A stretch of 64,000 nucleotides of DNA. It comes from Streptomyces sp. MBT53. GTDB lineage: Bacteria; Actinomycetota; Actinomycetes; Streptomycetales; Streptomycetaceae. Below the pieces are notes generated by a model that was not told the origin of the DNA, searched no databases, and saw only the letters and a program-made list of their open reading frames with translations. The stretch covers positions 18,153-82,152 of the forward strand of contig NZ_JAEQAZ010000049.1 of the NCBI RefSeq assembly GCF_016654115.1, read 5' to 3'. A program made the position numbers and the translations under genes. Below are positions 1 through 9,138 of this stretch, piece after piece (positions within the stretch are counted from its first letter, which is position 1; each line of letters begins with the position of its first letter).

Positions 1-1280
1 GCCCCGGTCTCGGCGAGCGCGGCGACGGCGAGACCGTTCCAGGCGGCGACGACCTTGTCGTCACGGCCGGGGGCGGGACGCCGCGAACGGGCCGCGAGGA
101 GACGGCTCTTGACCGACTCGATCCTCTCGGCGTCGAAGACCCCTTCGCTCTGGGGCAGTTGGAGAACGGACTGCCCCTCCTCGAACGTCCCCTCGTCCGT
201 CACACCGAAGTACTGCGCGGCGAGCTCCGCGTCCGCCTCGCCGAGCACGTCGACGAGCTGCTCGGGCGTCCAGACGTAGTAGGCGCCCTCGACGTGCTTG
301 CCGCTCCCGGTCCCGTCGTCACTGTCGGCGTCGAGCGCGGAGGCGAACCCGCCCTCGTCGGTGCGGAGTTCACGCACCATGAAGTCGGCGGTCTCCACGG
401 CGACCCGGCGGGCCAGCTCGGACCCGGTGCTGCGCCACAGGTGCGCGTACACGCGACAGAGCAGGGCGTTGTCGTAGAGCATCTTCTCGAAGTGCGGCAC
501 CACCCACTCCCGGTCCACGGAATACCGCGCGAACCCGCCCCCGAGCTGGTCGTAGATGCCGCCGCGAGCCATCCGCTCACAGGTGTCCTGCGCCATCTCC
601 AGGGCGCCCTCGGATCCGGTGCGGGCGTGATGCCGCAGCAGGAACTCAATGACCATGGACGGCGGGAACTTGGGCGCACCGCCGAATCCGCCGCGCTGCG
701 GGTCGTACTCACGGGTGAGCCCCAGCAGCGCCTGGGACAGCTCCTCCTTGCCGGGGGCCTCGGTGCCGCCGTAGTCGATCTGCCGCTGGGACAGATCCCG
801 CGTGATCTTCCCGGCGACCTCGGCGACCTCGTCCCGCCGGTCGGTCCAGGCGCTGCGCACCCCTTCGAGCACCTGCCGGAAGGAGGGCATGCCGTGGCGG
901 GGCGCGGGCGGGAAGTAGGTGCCGAAGTAGAAGGGTTCGGCGTCCGGGGTGAGAAACACGGTCATGGGCCAGCCGCCCTGACCGGTGGCCGCCTGCACGG
1001 CTTCCATGTAGACGGCGTCGACGTCGGGGCGCTCTTCGCGGTCGACCTTGATGCTGACGAAGTGCGCGTTGAGGTAGTCGGCGGTGGGGTGGTCCTCGAA
1101 GGACTCGTGGGCCATGACGTGGCACCAGTGGCAACTGCTGTAACCGACACTCAGCAGAACCGGTTTGTTCGCCCTCCTGGCCTCGTCGAACGCCTCTTCC
1201 GACCAGGGCCACCAGTCGACGGGGTTGTCGGCGTGCTGAAGCAGATAGGGGGAGGTCTCATGGGCCAGTCGGTTCGGCAT
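1..1280 (-). CDS. DUF255/thioredoxin-fold protein (YyaL/SSP411-like), 3' end cut off
   Basis: The reading frame stays open from the ATG at 1280 to the window edge, so the C-terminus is missing. The N-terminus begins MPNRLAHETSPYLLQHADNP, the hallmark start of the DUF255 (Thioredox_DsbH) family, and a CHWCH motif follows near residue 40 in the position of the thioredoxin active site. The remaining sequence (GGWPMTVFLTP, GGIYDQLGGGFARYSVD, VPHFEKMLYDNA) matches the family's six-hairpin glycosidase-like part. Family members are about 670 residues and their biochemical role is poorly defined; a redox or carbohydrate-related activity is inferred only from folds. It is divergent from the STAND gene at 1428. 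Confidence 0.9.
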   Translation of the reverse strand, partial: MPNRLAHETSPYLLQHADNPVDWWPWSEEAFDEARRANKPVLLSVGYSSCHWCHVMAHESFEDHPTADYLNAHFVSIKVDREERPDVDAVYMEAVQAATGQGGWPMTVFLTPDAEPFYFGTYFPPAPRHGMPSFRQVLEGVRSAWTDRRDEVAEVAGKITRDLSQRQIDYGGTEAPGKEELSQALLGLTREYDPQRGGFGGAPKFPPSMVIEFLLRHHARTGSEGALEMAQDTCERMARGGIYDQLGGGFARYSVDREWVVPHFEKMLYDNALLCRVYAHLWRSTGSELARRVAVETADFMVRELRTDEGGFASALDADSDDGTGSGKHVEGAYYVWTPEQLVDVLGEADAELAAQYFGVTDEGTFEEGQSVLQLPQSEGVFDAERIESVKSRLLAARSRRPAPGRDDKVVAAWNGLAVAALAETG

Positions 1281-1427
1281 GGACCCATCGTGCCCGACCG
1301 GCGGCACAGGTCGTAGGACGGCCCGCAGCTTCCGCGCAGCGAACGGGTGATCGTCGCCCTCTCGCGCTCTCGCCTCCCCCGAAGGACACTCATAGGCCAG
1401 GGAGTTGCCGTCGGAGGGGGACGCGAC

Positions 1428-4400
1428 ATGCGGGACAGCCATCGGAGCGATGCCGAGAGGCTGTTGGCTCGGGCCGTGGAGGAGGAGGTGCGGCGTTCCG
1501 GCGGGCGCGTCGAGGGGCCGGTGCTGCTGGCGCGGTCCCGGGCCGCGCTGGACGCCATGGCGGAGACGGCGGCCGAGGAGTACGCGGCCTATACGGGCGC
1601 GCTCGACGAGGCGGCGGCCGGGCAGCTCACCTTCGGGCAGCGGTACGCCAGGGAGGGTGGCGGAACTCCCTTGCTGGTGGCGGGCGTTGCCGCCGTCGCG
1701 GCTGTCGTGGTCGACCTGACCCTCGGTACCGGCGCCGGTACCGCGCTCGGCGCCGGTGTGACCGTCGGTGTCGTCGGCGCGACGGCGACCGTCGTGAAGG
1801 TGACCGCCTCGCATCTGCCGGCCGCGCATCACCGGGCCGGTGCCGCCAACCAGCCCGGCGGGCCCGAGCAGTTGCGGTTGCAGTGGCTGACCGCGCTGGA
1901 GGTGCGGGGCATCCGGCCGTTCCTGGACCAGCAGCGGGTGCTGGCCGCCTCCACCGGGCCGACGAAGAAGCCGGGGCCGCAACTGCGCGGTACGGACAAG
2001 AGCGCGGCGGCCCGCAGACGGAGTGTGCTGGAGCAGTCGTTCGGTCAACTCCCGGAACCGGTGGGGGCGTTCGCCGGGCGCCGGGCGGAACTGGCCCGGA
2101 TCCGGCAGCTGGTGCAGGCGGCCCGCGCGAGCACGGAGACCCGGCCGACGGTGGTCGTCCTGCACGGCGCGCCCGGCTCGGGCCGCACCACCCTCGCGGT
2201 GCGCGCCGCGCACGATCTGCGCGACCAGTTCCGCGGTGCGTGCGTGGTGGATCTGCGCGGCGACAGCCCGGGCGAGTCCCCACTGCCCACCCGTGACGCC
2301 CTGCTGCATCTGCTGAACCGGCTCGGCGCGCCCCGCGAGCAACTCCTCTTCCGTGAACGCTCCTCCCCCGACCAACAGGTCAAGCGACTGGGCGAGTTGT
2401 ACCACCAGCACCTGACCGGGCTCCCGGTGACGATCGTCCTGGACGACGCCTCCGATCCCGGGCAGGTGGCCACGCTGGTCCCCGAGCGGTCCGACAGCCT
2501 GGTCGTGGTGACCGCCCGCAAGCCGCTCGATCTACCCGCCGAACTGGCCGCCTGGGTGCACCAGTTGCCGGTGGACGCGCTCGACGCGGCGGGCGCGGAG
2601 GAACTGCTCGGCGCCGTGGCGCAGGACGGTTCGGGGCCCTACGACGCCGAATCGGACGAGCGGATCAGGGAGTTGTGCGGCGGGCTGCCGCTGGCGCTGC
2701 GGATCGCGGGCTCGTCGCTCGGCCCGCGCTCGCCCCGCCAACTGGCCACGGACCTCGGCGCGTACGGCCCGGTCGAGCCGGTCGAACGGTCTCTGTGGCT
2801 GCGCTACACGGACCAGTCCGACCCGGCCCGCACCCTGCTGCGCCGGCTGGCCCTCGCCGGCCGGGCCTCGCTCGGCGCCGCCGCGGCCGCCGCCCTGCTG
2901 GCCACGGACGAGACGGAGGCCACCCGCCATCTGGTGGCCCTGTCCCGCGCGGGCCTCATCGACCATGTCCGCGGCACCCGTTACCGACTGCACGACCTGG
3001 TCCGTGCCTTCGCCCAGGCCCGCCTCCTCGACGAGGAGGAGTCCTCGGAACGAACGGCGGCGCAGGAACGGCTGATCGTGAACTACGCCGAACTCGCCGA
3101 CTCCGTACTGCGGTTGGTCGACGGCAACATGTCGACGCGCTCGGACCGCTTCGGCCCGCACGGCTTCACCTCGCTCGACGAGGCACTGCGCTGGCTGGAC
3201 GACGAGTCCAGCTTCATCACCTCGACGCTGCGGCACGCGGAGGGCGTCGACCAGGGCGCCGTACTCAATCTGCTCGGCGCGCTGTGCGACTACTGCCTGC
3301 TGCGCGGCGACCTCTACCGGCTGGGCGAGATCAGCGAGTTGGCGCAGGCCGTCGACCAGGGGCTGCTCGTCCGCTCCGTGCAGTGGCGCACCGGCATCGC
3401 GGCCCGGCAGCTCGGCGAACTCGACAAGGCGCGCACCACCCTCACCTCCGTCGTCGACCTCTACATGGAGGCCCACCACGACGCGGGCGCCGCGCGCGCC
3501 CTCTGCTCCCTCGGCATCACCCTCCACCACCAGGGCAACCTCACCGAGGCGGCGACGCGACTGCGCGAGGCCCTCGACCTCCAGGCCGCCCCACAACTGG
3601 CCACCGACCGCGCCTGGACCATGCACGCCCTGGCCGCCGTCGAGCGCGACCGCGCCCGACTCCCCGAAGCCATGAGGCTGTTGACCGATTCCCTGGTCCT
3701 GCACCGCGCAGGCGAGTCCGTGCACGGCGAGGCCTGGGCCCACTTCCAGCTCGGCCAACTCGGCCTGCGCATGGGCGACATCCCCCGCGCCGAGCACGAA
3801 CTGACCACCGCCCTCGGCCTCTACGGCCGTACCCGCGACGCCCGCGGCGAGGCCTGGGCGCTGACCCAGCTGGCCCGCGCCCGGCTGGTGGCCGGCGATC
3901 CCTCCCCGGCGGTGGACGGCCTGCGCACGGCGGCCTCCCGGCACCGCGACAACGAGGACGCCCGCGGCGAGGCCTGGACGGTCTACTACCTCGGCCAGGC
4001 CCTGGAGGAGACCGGCAACCTGAACCTGGCGGTACGCGAGCTGGAACGCTCCCGCACCATGTTCTCCCGTATGCGGGACGTCTACGGCCTGGCCTGCGCC
4101 CGGCACCACTCGGCCCGCGTCACCCGCGACCAGCGCGCCGCCCAGACGGGTTCGCTGCGCAACTCCGGCTTCGCCCGCCAGCTCCTCGTCGACGCCCGCG
4201 CCGACTTCCAGCGCATCGGCGTCGCCCACGGCGAGGCGTGGACCTGCCTGGAACTCGCGGTGGTCGACGCGGGCAACGCCCGTACCGCCCAGGCACTGAC
4301 CCTGTGCGACGAGGCGCTCGGCCTGTTCACCTCGTACGGCGACCACCGCGGCGAGGACTGGGCCCGCTTCCTGCGCTCCACGCTCCTGCCGTACGCGGCC

Positions 4401-4631
4401 CCCGGCGGCGTCGAGGTCGGCACGGCGGTCGCCCAGGAGGAACTGGCGCAGCTCGCCCGCACCCGCCACCCCTACCGCGACGAGAAACTCGACGACTACG
4501 TGGAGGCGTACCAGCTGCTGCTGGAGCGGGGCGTGAACCTGGAGGCGGGCTGGCAGGCGTGGCGGCTGGGCATGGTGCCGAGCCGACACGCCCGTGAGGT
4601 GATGGGGGTGGCGGTGCCGGAACGGCCCTGA
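1428..4631 (+). CDS. STAND-type NTPase: NB-ARC domain plus TPR repeats, N-terminal hydrophobic segment
   Basis: The ATG at 1428 is chosen because TCGGAGGGGG lies just upstream; this gives 1067 residues. An Ala/Gly/Val-rich hydrophobic stretch at about residues 70-120 suggests membrane insertion. A STAND ATPase follows, with Walker A GAPGSGRTT, Walker B TIVLDD and the NB-ARC GLPLALR motif, then a winged-helix-like segment. The C-terminal half is a run of TPR-like helices with the recurring G-E-A-W motif (HGEAWAHFQLGQLGL, RGEAWALTQLARARL, RGEAWTVYYLGQAL). This is the AfsR/NLR-like layout without the SARP DNA-binding domain. STAND proteins are signalling switches that oligomerise on ligand binding. 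The ligand and output are unknown here; transmembrane tethering is inferred. Confidence 0.85.
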   Translation: MRDSHRSDAERLLARAVEEEVRRSGGRVEGPVLLARSRAALDAMAETAAEEYAAYTGALDEAAAGQLTFGQRYAREGGGTPLLVAGVAAVAAVVVDLTLGTGAGTALGAGVTVGVVGATATVVKVTASHLPAAHHRAGAANQPGGPEQLRLQWLTALEVRGIRPFLDQQRVLAASTGPTKKPGPQLRGTDKSAAARRRSVLEQSFGQLPEPVGAFAGRRAELARIRQLVQAARASTETRPTVVVLHGAPGSGRTTLAVRAAHDLRDQFRGACVVDLRGDSPGESPLPTRDALLHLLNRLGAPREQLLFRERSSPDQQVKRLGELYHQHLTGLPVTIVLDDASDPGQVATLVPERSDSLVVVTARKPLDLPAELAAWVHQLPVDALDAAGAEELLGAVAQDGSGPYDAESDERIRELCGGLPLALRIAGSSLGPRSPRQLATDLGAYGPVEPVERSLWLRYTDQSDPARTLLRRLALAGRASLGAAAAAALLATDETEATRHLVALSRAGLIDHVRGTRYRLHDLVRAFAQARLLDEEESSERTAAQERLIVNYAELADSVLRLVDGNMSTRSDRFGPHGFTSLDEALRWLDDESSFITSTLRHAEGVDQGAVLNLLGALCDYCLLRGDLYRLGEISELAQAVDQGLLVRSVQWRTGIAARQLGELDKARTTLTSVVDLYMEAHHDAGAARALCSLGITLHHQGNLTEAATRLREALDLQAAPQLATDRAWTMHALAAVERDRARLPEAMRLLTDSLVLHRAGESVHGEAWAHFQLGQLGLRMGDIPRAEHELTTALGLYGRTRDARGEAWALTQLARARLVAGDPSPAVDGLRTAASRHRDNEDARGEAWTVYYLGQALEETGNLNLAVRELERSRTMFSRMRDVYGLACARHHSARVTRDQRAAQTGSLRNSGFARQLLVDARADFQRIGVAHGEAWTCLELAVVDAGNARTAQALTLCDEALGLFTSYGDHRGEDWARFLRSTLLPYAAPGGVEVGTAVAQEELAQLARTRHPYRDEKLDDYVEAYQLLLERGVNLEAGWQAWRLGMVPSRHAREVMGVAVPERP

Positions 4632-4655
4632 GCACCCCCGCGCGGGCCCGCCCGG

Positions 4656-4892
4656 TCAGCCCTGCTTGGCCTTGGGCTCGGCCGGGACGGCCTCGGACTC
4701 CGCCTTCGGGTCCGGGGCCTCCTTGAAGTCGACCTTGTTCATCTGCTTGCTCATGGACTTCATCAGTCCCCATACGGCCAGGGCCATCACCGCGAAGACG
4801 ATGAAACCGAGGACGCCGGGGGTGACCTTGTTCTCGTCGACCTCGGCGAGGGGGACCAGGTGCGTCATTGCCAGGGCTGCGCTTGAGCTCAT
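4656..4892 (-). CDS. Small single-pass membrane protein downstream of mca
   Basis: A 78-residue protein starting MSSSAALAMTHLVPLAEV. It has one clear transmembrane helix (VTPGVLGFIVFAVMALAVWGLM) and a charged C-terminal tail rich in Lys, Pro and Glu. The ATG at 4892 lies one base after the mca stop codon, so translational coupling with mca is likely; an in-frame ATG at 4901, inside the mca 3' end, is a possible alternative. No catalytic motif is visible. It is a conserved type of small Streptomyces membrane protein whose function I do not know. The mca linkage is positional only. Confidence 0.75.
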   Translation of the reverse strand: MSSSAALAMTHLVPLAEVDENKVTPGVLGFIVFAVMALAVWGLMKSMSKQMNKVDFKEAPDPKAESEAVPAEPKAKQG

Positions 4893-4893
4893 A

Positions 4894-5778
4894 TCAGGCA
4901 TTGTCGCGGATGCCCGCAAAGAGGTCGTCCTCGGGGAGGGAGGTATCGACCAGAGACTTCGCGAGCTCGTACTCCTCGGTCGGCCAGACCTCCTTCTGGA
5001 TCTCCATCGGGACCCGGAACCAGCCGCCGTCGGGGTCGATCTGCGTGGCGTGCGCGAGCAGCGCCTTGTCGCGGATCTCGAAGAACTCGGCGCACGGGAT
5101 GTGCGTGGTGAGCGTGCGGTCCCGCATCTGGCCGGACTCGTCCCAGCGCTTGAGCCAGTCCCCGTACGGCGACTCCAGGCCCCGGTCGAGCAGCGCCTTG
5201 TGCAGTGCCTCGGTGCGCTGCCGGTTGAAGCCCTGGTTGTAGTACAGCTTCCGCGGCTGGTACGCCGGGCCGTACTCCGACTCCGGGTACTTCTCGGTGT
5301 CCGCCGCGCCCTCGAACGCCACCATCGAGATCTTGTGGGTCATGATGTGGTCGGGGTGCGGGTAGCCGCCGTTCTCGTCGTAGGTGGTGATCACCTGCGG
5401 ACGGAAGGTGCGGATCTGCTTCACCAGCTCGCCGGCCGCCTTGTCGACGTCCTCCAGCGCGAAGCAGCCCTCGGGCAGCGGGGGCAGCGGGTCGCCCTCG
5501 GGCAGCCCCGAGTCGACGAAGCCGAGCCACTCCTGCTTGATGCCGAGGATGTCGCGGGCCTCGTCCATCTCCTTCTTGCGTACCTCGTGGATGTGCTCCT
5601 CGATGTACTTGTCGCCCTGGAGCTTCGGATTGAGGATGGAGCCGCGCTCCCCGCCCGTGCAGGTCACGACCAGCACGTCCACCCCCTCGGACACGTACTT
5701 CGCCATGGTGGCCGCGCCCTTGCTCGACTCGTCGTCGGGGTGCGCGTGGACGGCCATCAGTCGCAGCTGGTCAGTCAA
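4894..5778 (-). CDS. mca: Mycothiol S-conjugate amidase
   Basis: A 294-residue zinc-dependent LmbE/PIG-L family amidase that cleaves mycothiol S-conjugates to release mercapturic acids for export. It is part of thiol-based detoxification in actinobacteria. The metal-binding AHPDDE motif is at residues 11-16 and the second HPDH element near residue 140. The length is that of Mca rather than MshB, and the internal GGERGSILNPKL segment fits Mca. It is transcribed divergently from the DUF4307 gene at 5928 and is followed directly by a small membrane protein. Confidence 0.95.
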   Translation of the reverse strand: MTDQLRLMAVHAHPDDESSKGAATMAKYVSEGVDVLVVTCTGGERGSILNPKLQGDKYIEEHIHEVRKKEMDEARDILGIKQEWLGFVDSGLPEGDPLPPLPEGCFALEDVDKAAGELVKQIRTFRPQVITTYDENGGYPHPDHIMTHKISMVAFEGAADTEKYPESEYGPAYQPRKLYYNQGFNRQRTEALHKALLDRGLESPYGDWLKRWDESGQMRDRTLTTHIPCAEFFEIRDKALLAHATQIDPDGGWFRVPMEIQKEVWPTEEYELAKSLVDTSLPEDDLFAGIRDNA

Positions 5779-5927
5779 GACTCAATCCTCAGTAAGTCGG
5801 CGCCCCGGTGTCCTGGGGTGCAATCGGCGCTTCTATAGTGACCGAATCCGGGGGCGAATAATTCCGGGGGCTGGTTTCGGGGCCCTTGAACCATCGAGCC
5901 CTTGAGCCCCTTGCCGGGAGGACGATC

Positions 5928-6326
5928 ATGAGTACGGCGAGTACGCGACTGCCCGAGGGCCGCTACGGCAACTCGTCGGACGAGCGTGCCGACCACAAGC
6001 TCAAGATCGCCGGTGCCGTCCTCGCGGCGGCCCTGCTCGTCCTCGTCGGGTACTTCGCCTACCACTATGTCGTCGAGGCCAAGATCAGCGCCGAAGTGAT
6101 CACCTTCCAGGCCTCGGGCAACGAGGTCAAGGTGCATCTGGAGGTCCACAAGGACTCGGGCACCAGCGGCTACTGCACCCTGCGCTCGCAGGCCGCCGAC
6201 CAGTCCGAGGTGGGCCGGGCCGACTTCCACTTCGGCGGCTCCGCGACCCGCATCGACAAGGTCGTCACCCTGCGCACGACGGCCCGGGGCACCACGGCCG
6301 AGCTGCTGGGCTGCCACTCCGACTGA
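5928..6326 (+). CDS. DUF4307-type single-pass membrane protein
   Basis: The ATG at 5928 follows GGGAGGA, giving 132 residues. The cytoplasmic N-terminus RLPEGRYG is typical of the family. One transmembrane helix (AGAVLAAALLVLVGYFAYHYVV) is followed by an extracytoplasmic beta-rich domain containing two cysteines (SGYCTLRS and LLGCHSD) that could form a disulfide. Family and position next to mca match other streptomycetes. The function is unknown. It is monocistronic in appearance, with greA starting about 170 bases later. Confidence 0.85.
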   Translation: MSTASTRLPEGRYGNSSDERADHKLKIAGAVLAAALLVLVGYFAYHYVVEAKISAEVITFQASGNEVKVHLEVHKDSGTSGYCTLRSQAADQSEVGRADFHFGGSATRIDKVVTLRTTARGTTAELLGCHSD

Positions 6327-6494
6327 CGTCACCCTCGTTGTGTAGGCGTTGACCTGCGTTGACGTATTTCTGACGGCTTATGTCCTCCCCTTGGCGCCGT
6401 TGAATTGTTAGGCTCGTGGTTTCGCCCTTCCATGAAGGAACATTCTTCTGGGTAGGGCGATGCTTTGTATTCCCAGTACCTACGAGGAGCACCT

Positions 6495-6995
6495 GTGACC
6501 CAGACCAGCGAAGACGTCACCTGGCTTACGCAGGAGGCGTACACCAAGCTCAAGGAAGAGCTGGCGTACCTGTCTGGTCCCGCGCGCGAGGAAGTCACCG
6601 CGAAGATCGCGGCTGCTCGCGAGGAGGGCGACCTGCGCGAGAACGGCGGGTACCACGCGGCCAAGGAGGAGCAGGGCAAGCAGGAGCTCCGCATCCGCCA
6701 GCTGGTCCAGCTCCTGGAGAAGGCCAAGGTCGGCGAGGCCCCGGCGTCGGCGGACGGCGCGGTCGCGCCCGGCATGGTCGTCACGATCGCGTTCGACGGC
6801 GACGAGGACGACACGATGACCTTCCTGCTCGCTTCGCGCGAGTACGCGAGCGCCGACATCGAGACCTACTCGCCGCAGTCCCCGCTGGGCTCCGGCGTGC
6901 TCGGCCACAAGGTCGGCCAGGAAGCGCGGTACGAGCTGCCCAACGGCAAGAAGGCCTCGGTGACGATCCTCAAGGCCGAGCCGTACAACGGCTGA
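6495..6995 (+). CDS. greA: Transcription elongation factor GreA
   Basis: The GTG start at 6495 has the Shine-Dalgarno sequence ACGAGGAGC, giving 166 residues, close to the family length. GreA rescues backtracked RNA polymerase by stimulating transcript cleavage through the secondary channel. The N-terminal coiled coil carries the acidic tip (AREEGDLRENGGYHAAKEEQ) and the C-terminus has the FKBP-like fold with GPxSPLG-like QSPLGSGVLGHKVG. A strong hairpin lies just downstream. Confidence 0.97.
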   Translation: MTQTSEDVTWLTQEAYTKLKEELAYLSGPAREEVTAKIAAAREEGDLRENGGYHAAKEEQGKQELRIRQLVQLLEKAKVGEAPASADGAVAPGMVVTIAFDGDEDDTMTFLLASREYASADIETYSPQSPLGSGVLGHKVGQEARYELPNGKKASVTILKAEPYNG

Positions 6996-7032
6996 CCGAC
7001 CTGCGGGACTCCGAGGTTTCGCCTTCGACGAG

Positions 7033-7063
7033 CCCCCGGCTGCCTTGCGGCGCCGGGGGTTTC
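7033..7063 (+). terminator. Hairpin terminator after greA (likely bidirectional)
   Basis: CCCCCGGC (7033-7040) pairs with GCCGGGGG (7052-7059), followed by TTTCG. It lies between greA and the convergent exporter permease, so it probably serves both strands. Confidence 0.75.
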
Positions 7064-7080
7064 GTCGTCCCGGTCTCTCC

Positions 7081-7938
7081 TCAGGCCGTCGCCGAACGGT
7101 ACTTCCGCACCGCCAGCGTCCGGAATATGAGGATGATCAGGAGCGAGTAGATCAGTGAGGCCCACACCGGGTGCACCATGGGCCAGGCGTCCGAGGGCGA
7201 CTGTCCCGGGTTGGCGAAGAGCACCCGGCACGCCTGCACGGTGGCGCTGAACGGATTCCACTCGGCGATGTGGCGCAGCCACGGGGTCATGTTGCCGGTG
7301 TCCACGAACGCGTTCGAGATGAACGTCACCGGGAAGAGCCAGATCAGTCCGCCGGAGGTGGCCGCCTCGGGCGTGCGGACGGTGAGCCCGATCAGAGCGC
7401 CGATCCAGGTGAACGCGTACCCCAGCAGGAGCAGCAGGCCGAACGCGCCGAGGACCTTGCCGGCGTTGGTGCCCCCGTCCGAGCCGACCCGCCAGCCGAC
7501 CAGCAGGGCGACTATCGCGAGGACCAGGAGGGTCAGGGCGGTCTGTACGAGGTCGGCGAGCGTCCGCCCGGTCAGCACCGCGCCGCGCGCCATGGGCAGC
7601 GAGCGGAAGCGGTCGATGAGGCCCTTGTGCATGTCGTCGGCGATGCCCGCGCCGGAGCTGGCGGTGGCGAACGTGACGGTCTGCGCGAAGATGCCCGCCA
7701 TCAGGAAGTTCTTGTAGTCGGTGGCGCTGGTGCTGCCGCCGATCTGCATGGAACCGCCGAAGACGTAGGTGAACAGCACCACGAACATGATGGGCTGGAT
7801 CAGCCCGAAGATCACCATCTCGGGAATCCGGCTCATGCGGATCAGATTCCGTTTGGCGACGACCAGGGAGTCGTGGACGGACTGGCCCAGCGCGCTGCTC
7901 GGTGCCGCGACCGGCACGGCGTCGGTGACGGCACTCAC
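7081..7938 (-). CDS. ABC-2 type exporter permease (DrrB-like)
   Basis: The GTG at 7938 overlaps the stop of the upstream ATPase gene in a GTGA arrangement (4-base overlap), giving 285 residues and strong translational coupling. There are about six hydrophobic segments, including MVIFGLIQPIMFVVLFTYVF and the ABC-2 motif region FANPGQSPSDAW. It belongs to the DrrB group that, with a DrrA ATPase, exports hydrophobic compounds or antibiotics. The substrate cannot be told from sequence. It forms a two-gene operon with the ATPase at 7935-8951. Confidence 0.92.
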   Translation of the reverse strand: MSAVTDAVPVAAPSSALGQSVHDSLVVAKRNLIRMSRIPEMVIFGLIQPIMFVVLFTYVFGGSMQIGGSTSATDYKNFLMAGIFAQTVTFATASSGAGIADDMHKGLIDRFRSLPMARGAVLTGRTLADLVQTALTLLVLAIVALLVGWRVGSDGGTNAGKVLGAFGLLLLLGYAFTWIGALIGLTVRTPEAATSGGLIWLFPVTFISNAFVDTGNMTPWLRHIAEWNPFSATVQACRVLFANPGQSPSDAWPMVHPVWASLIYSLLIILIFRTLAVRKYRSATA

Positions 7939-8951
7939 TTCGCGGCCTCCTTCTTGTGCTTGCGGTCCTTGGTGTCCGGGGTGGTGTCCGCGCCGTTGTC
8001 CTCGGTCTTCTCCTCGGCCAGGTGGCCGGTCAGAGAGAGGAACACGTCGTCGAGGGTGGGGCGGCGCAGGCCGATGTCGTCGATCTCGATACCGCGGATG
8101 TCGAGTTCGCGGATGACCTCGGCGAGGAGCTTCGCGCCGCCGGTGACGGGCACGGTGAGCTTGCGGGTGTGCTCCTCGACGGTGGTGTCGCCCTTGCCGA
8201 AGCCGCGCAACACCTCGGAGGCGACCTCGATGTGGTCGCGCTCGTGCACGACGACCTCGACGCGCTCGCCGCCGGTGCGGGCCTTGAGCTGGTCGGAGGT
8301 GCCGCGGGCGATGACCTTGCCGTGGTCGACGACCGCGATGTCGTGCGCGAGGTGGTCGGCCTCTTCCAGGTACTGCGTGGTCAGCAGCAGTGTCGTACCG
8401 CCGGAGACGAGCCGTTTGATGACCTCCCACAGCATCTGGCGGTTGCGCGGGTCGAGGCCGGTGGTCGGCTCGTCCATGAACATCACGGGCGGGGAGACGA
8501 CCAGGGCCGCCGCGAGGTCGAGCCTGCGGCGCATGCCTCCGGAGTAGGTCTTGGCCGTACGGTCGGCGGCATCGGCGAGGTTGAACTGGTCGAGCAGTTC
8601 GTCGGCCCGGGCCTTCGCGGCCTTGGCCTTCATCTGGTAGAGCTGGCCGACCATCTGCAGGTTCTCCCTGCCGGTCAGGTACTCGTCGACCGCGGCGAAC
8701 TGGCCGGAGAGGCCGATGGAGCGCCGCACCTCGTTGGGCTGCTTGAGCACGTCGAGGCCGGCCACGGTCAACTTGCCGCTGTCGGGGCGCAGCAGGGTGG
8801 TCAGACAGCGGACGGCGGTCGTCTTGCCCGCGCCGTTGGGCCCGAGCAGACCCAGCACGGTGCCCTCGGGGACATCGAGGTCGACGCCGTCCAGAGCTTT
8901 CACATCGCCGAAGGTTTTCACCAGGCCTTCGGCATAGATGGCGCCTGGCAT
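7935..8951 (-). CDS. ABC exporter ATPase (DrrA-like)
   Basis: The ATG at 8951 is preferred over the GTG at 8963 because a GGAG ribosome-binding site lies inside that upstream GTG GAG region; this gives 338 residues. Walker A GPNGAGKTT is near residue 40, the signature is YSGGMRRRLDLA and Walker B is MFMDEPTTGLD. A C-terminal DUF4162-like extension ends in a Lys-rich tail. This is the daunorubicin-resistance ATPase family, which powers the coupled ABC-2 permease. Expression probably starts from the promoter/operator at 9047-9075. Confidence 0.93.
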   Translation of the reverse strand: MPGAIYAEGLVKTFGDVKALDGVDLDVPEGTVLGLLGPNGAGKTTAVRCLTTLLRPDSGKLTVAGLDVLKQPNEVRRSIGLSGQFAAVDEYLTGRENLQMVGQLYQMKAKAAKARADELLDQFNLADAADRTAKTYSGGMRRRLDLAAALVVSPPVMFMDEPTTGLDPRNRQMLWEVIKRLVSGGTTLLLTTQYLEEADHLAHDIAVVDHGKVIARGTSDQLKARTGGERVEVVVHERDHIEVASEVLRGFGKGDTTVEEHTRKLTVPVTGGAKLLAEVIRELDIRGIEIDDIGLRRPTLDDVFLSLTGHLAEEKTEDNGADTTPDTKDRKHKKEAAK

Positions 8952-9046
8952 ATCAGTCTCCACGTCGTCGGGGATTCTTCGAAAAGCCTAGGTTTGTGCG
9001 GGATGCTCCGCCTCCGGTTTTTCACAGGAACGGCGAAGTGAGACAC

Positions 9047-9075
9047 ACCATAACGCGATGTATCGCGTCTCTCAA
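9047..9075 (-). promoter_or_regulatory. Sigma-70-like promoter with operator filling its spacer, upstream of the exporter
   Basis: Read on the minus strand, TTGAGA (9075-9070) is followed by exactly 17 bases and then TATGGT (9052-9047). The spacer contains the inverted repeat ACGCGAT-AC-ATCGCGT (9053-9068). This fits a repressor or MerR-like activator site in the exporter promoter. The regulator is not adjacent; PadR- or TetR-type control is inference. Confidence 0.6.
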
Positions 9076-9138
9076 CAGATTTTCTCGAACGAGTGACGGA
9101 ACAGGTGACGAACGGGCCCTGACCTCGGTCGATGGACC

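Noticed and set aside
2532..4589. A 685-codon minus-strand frame
   Set aside because: Antisense to the TPR half of the STAND gene and compositionally biased.
6341..6440. Possible promoter with TTGACC/TTGACG and the small palindrome CCTTCCATGAAGG before greA
   Set aside because: No -10 box with acceptable spacing could be fixed, so no site is claimed.
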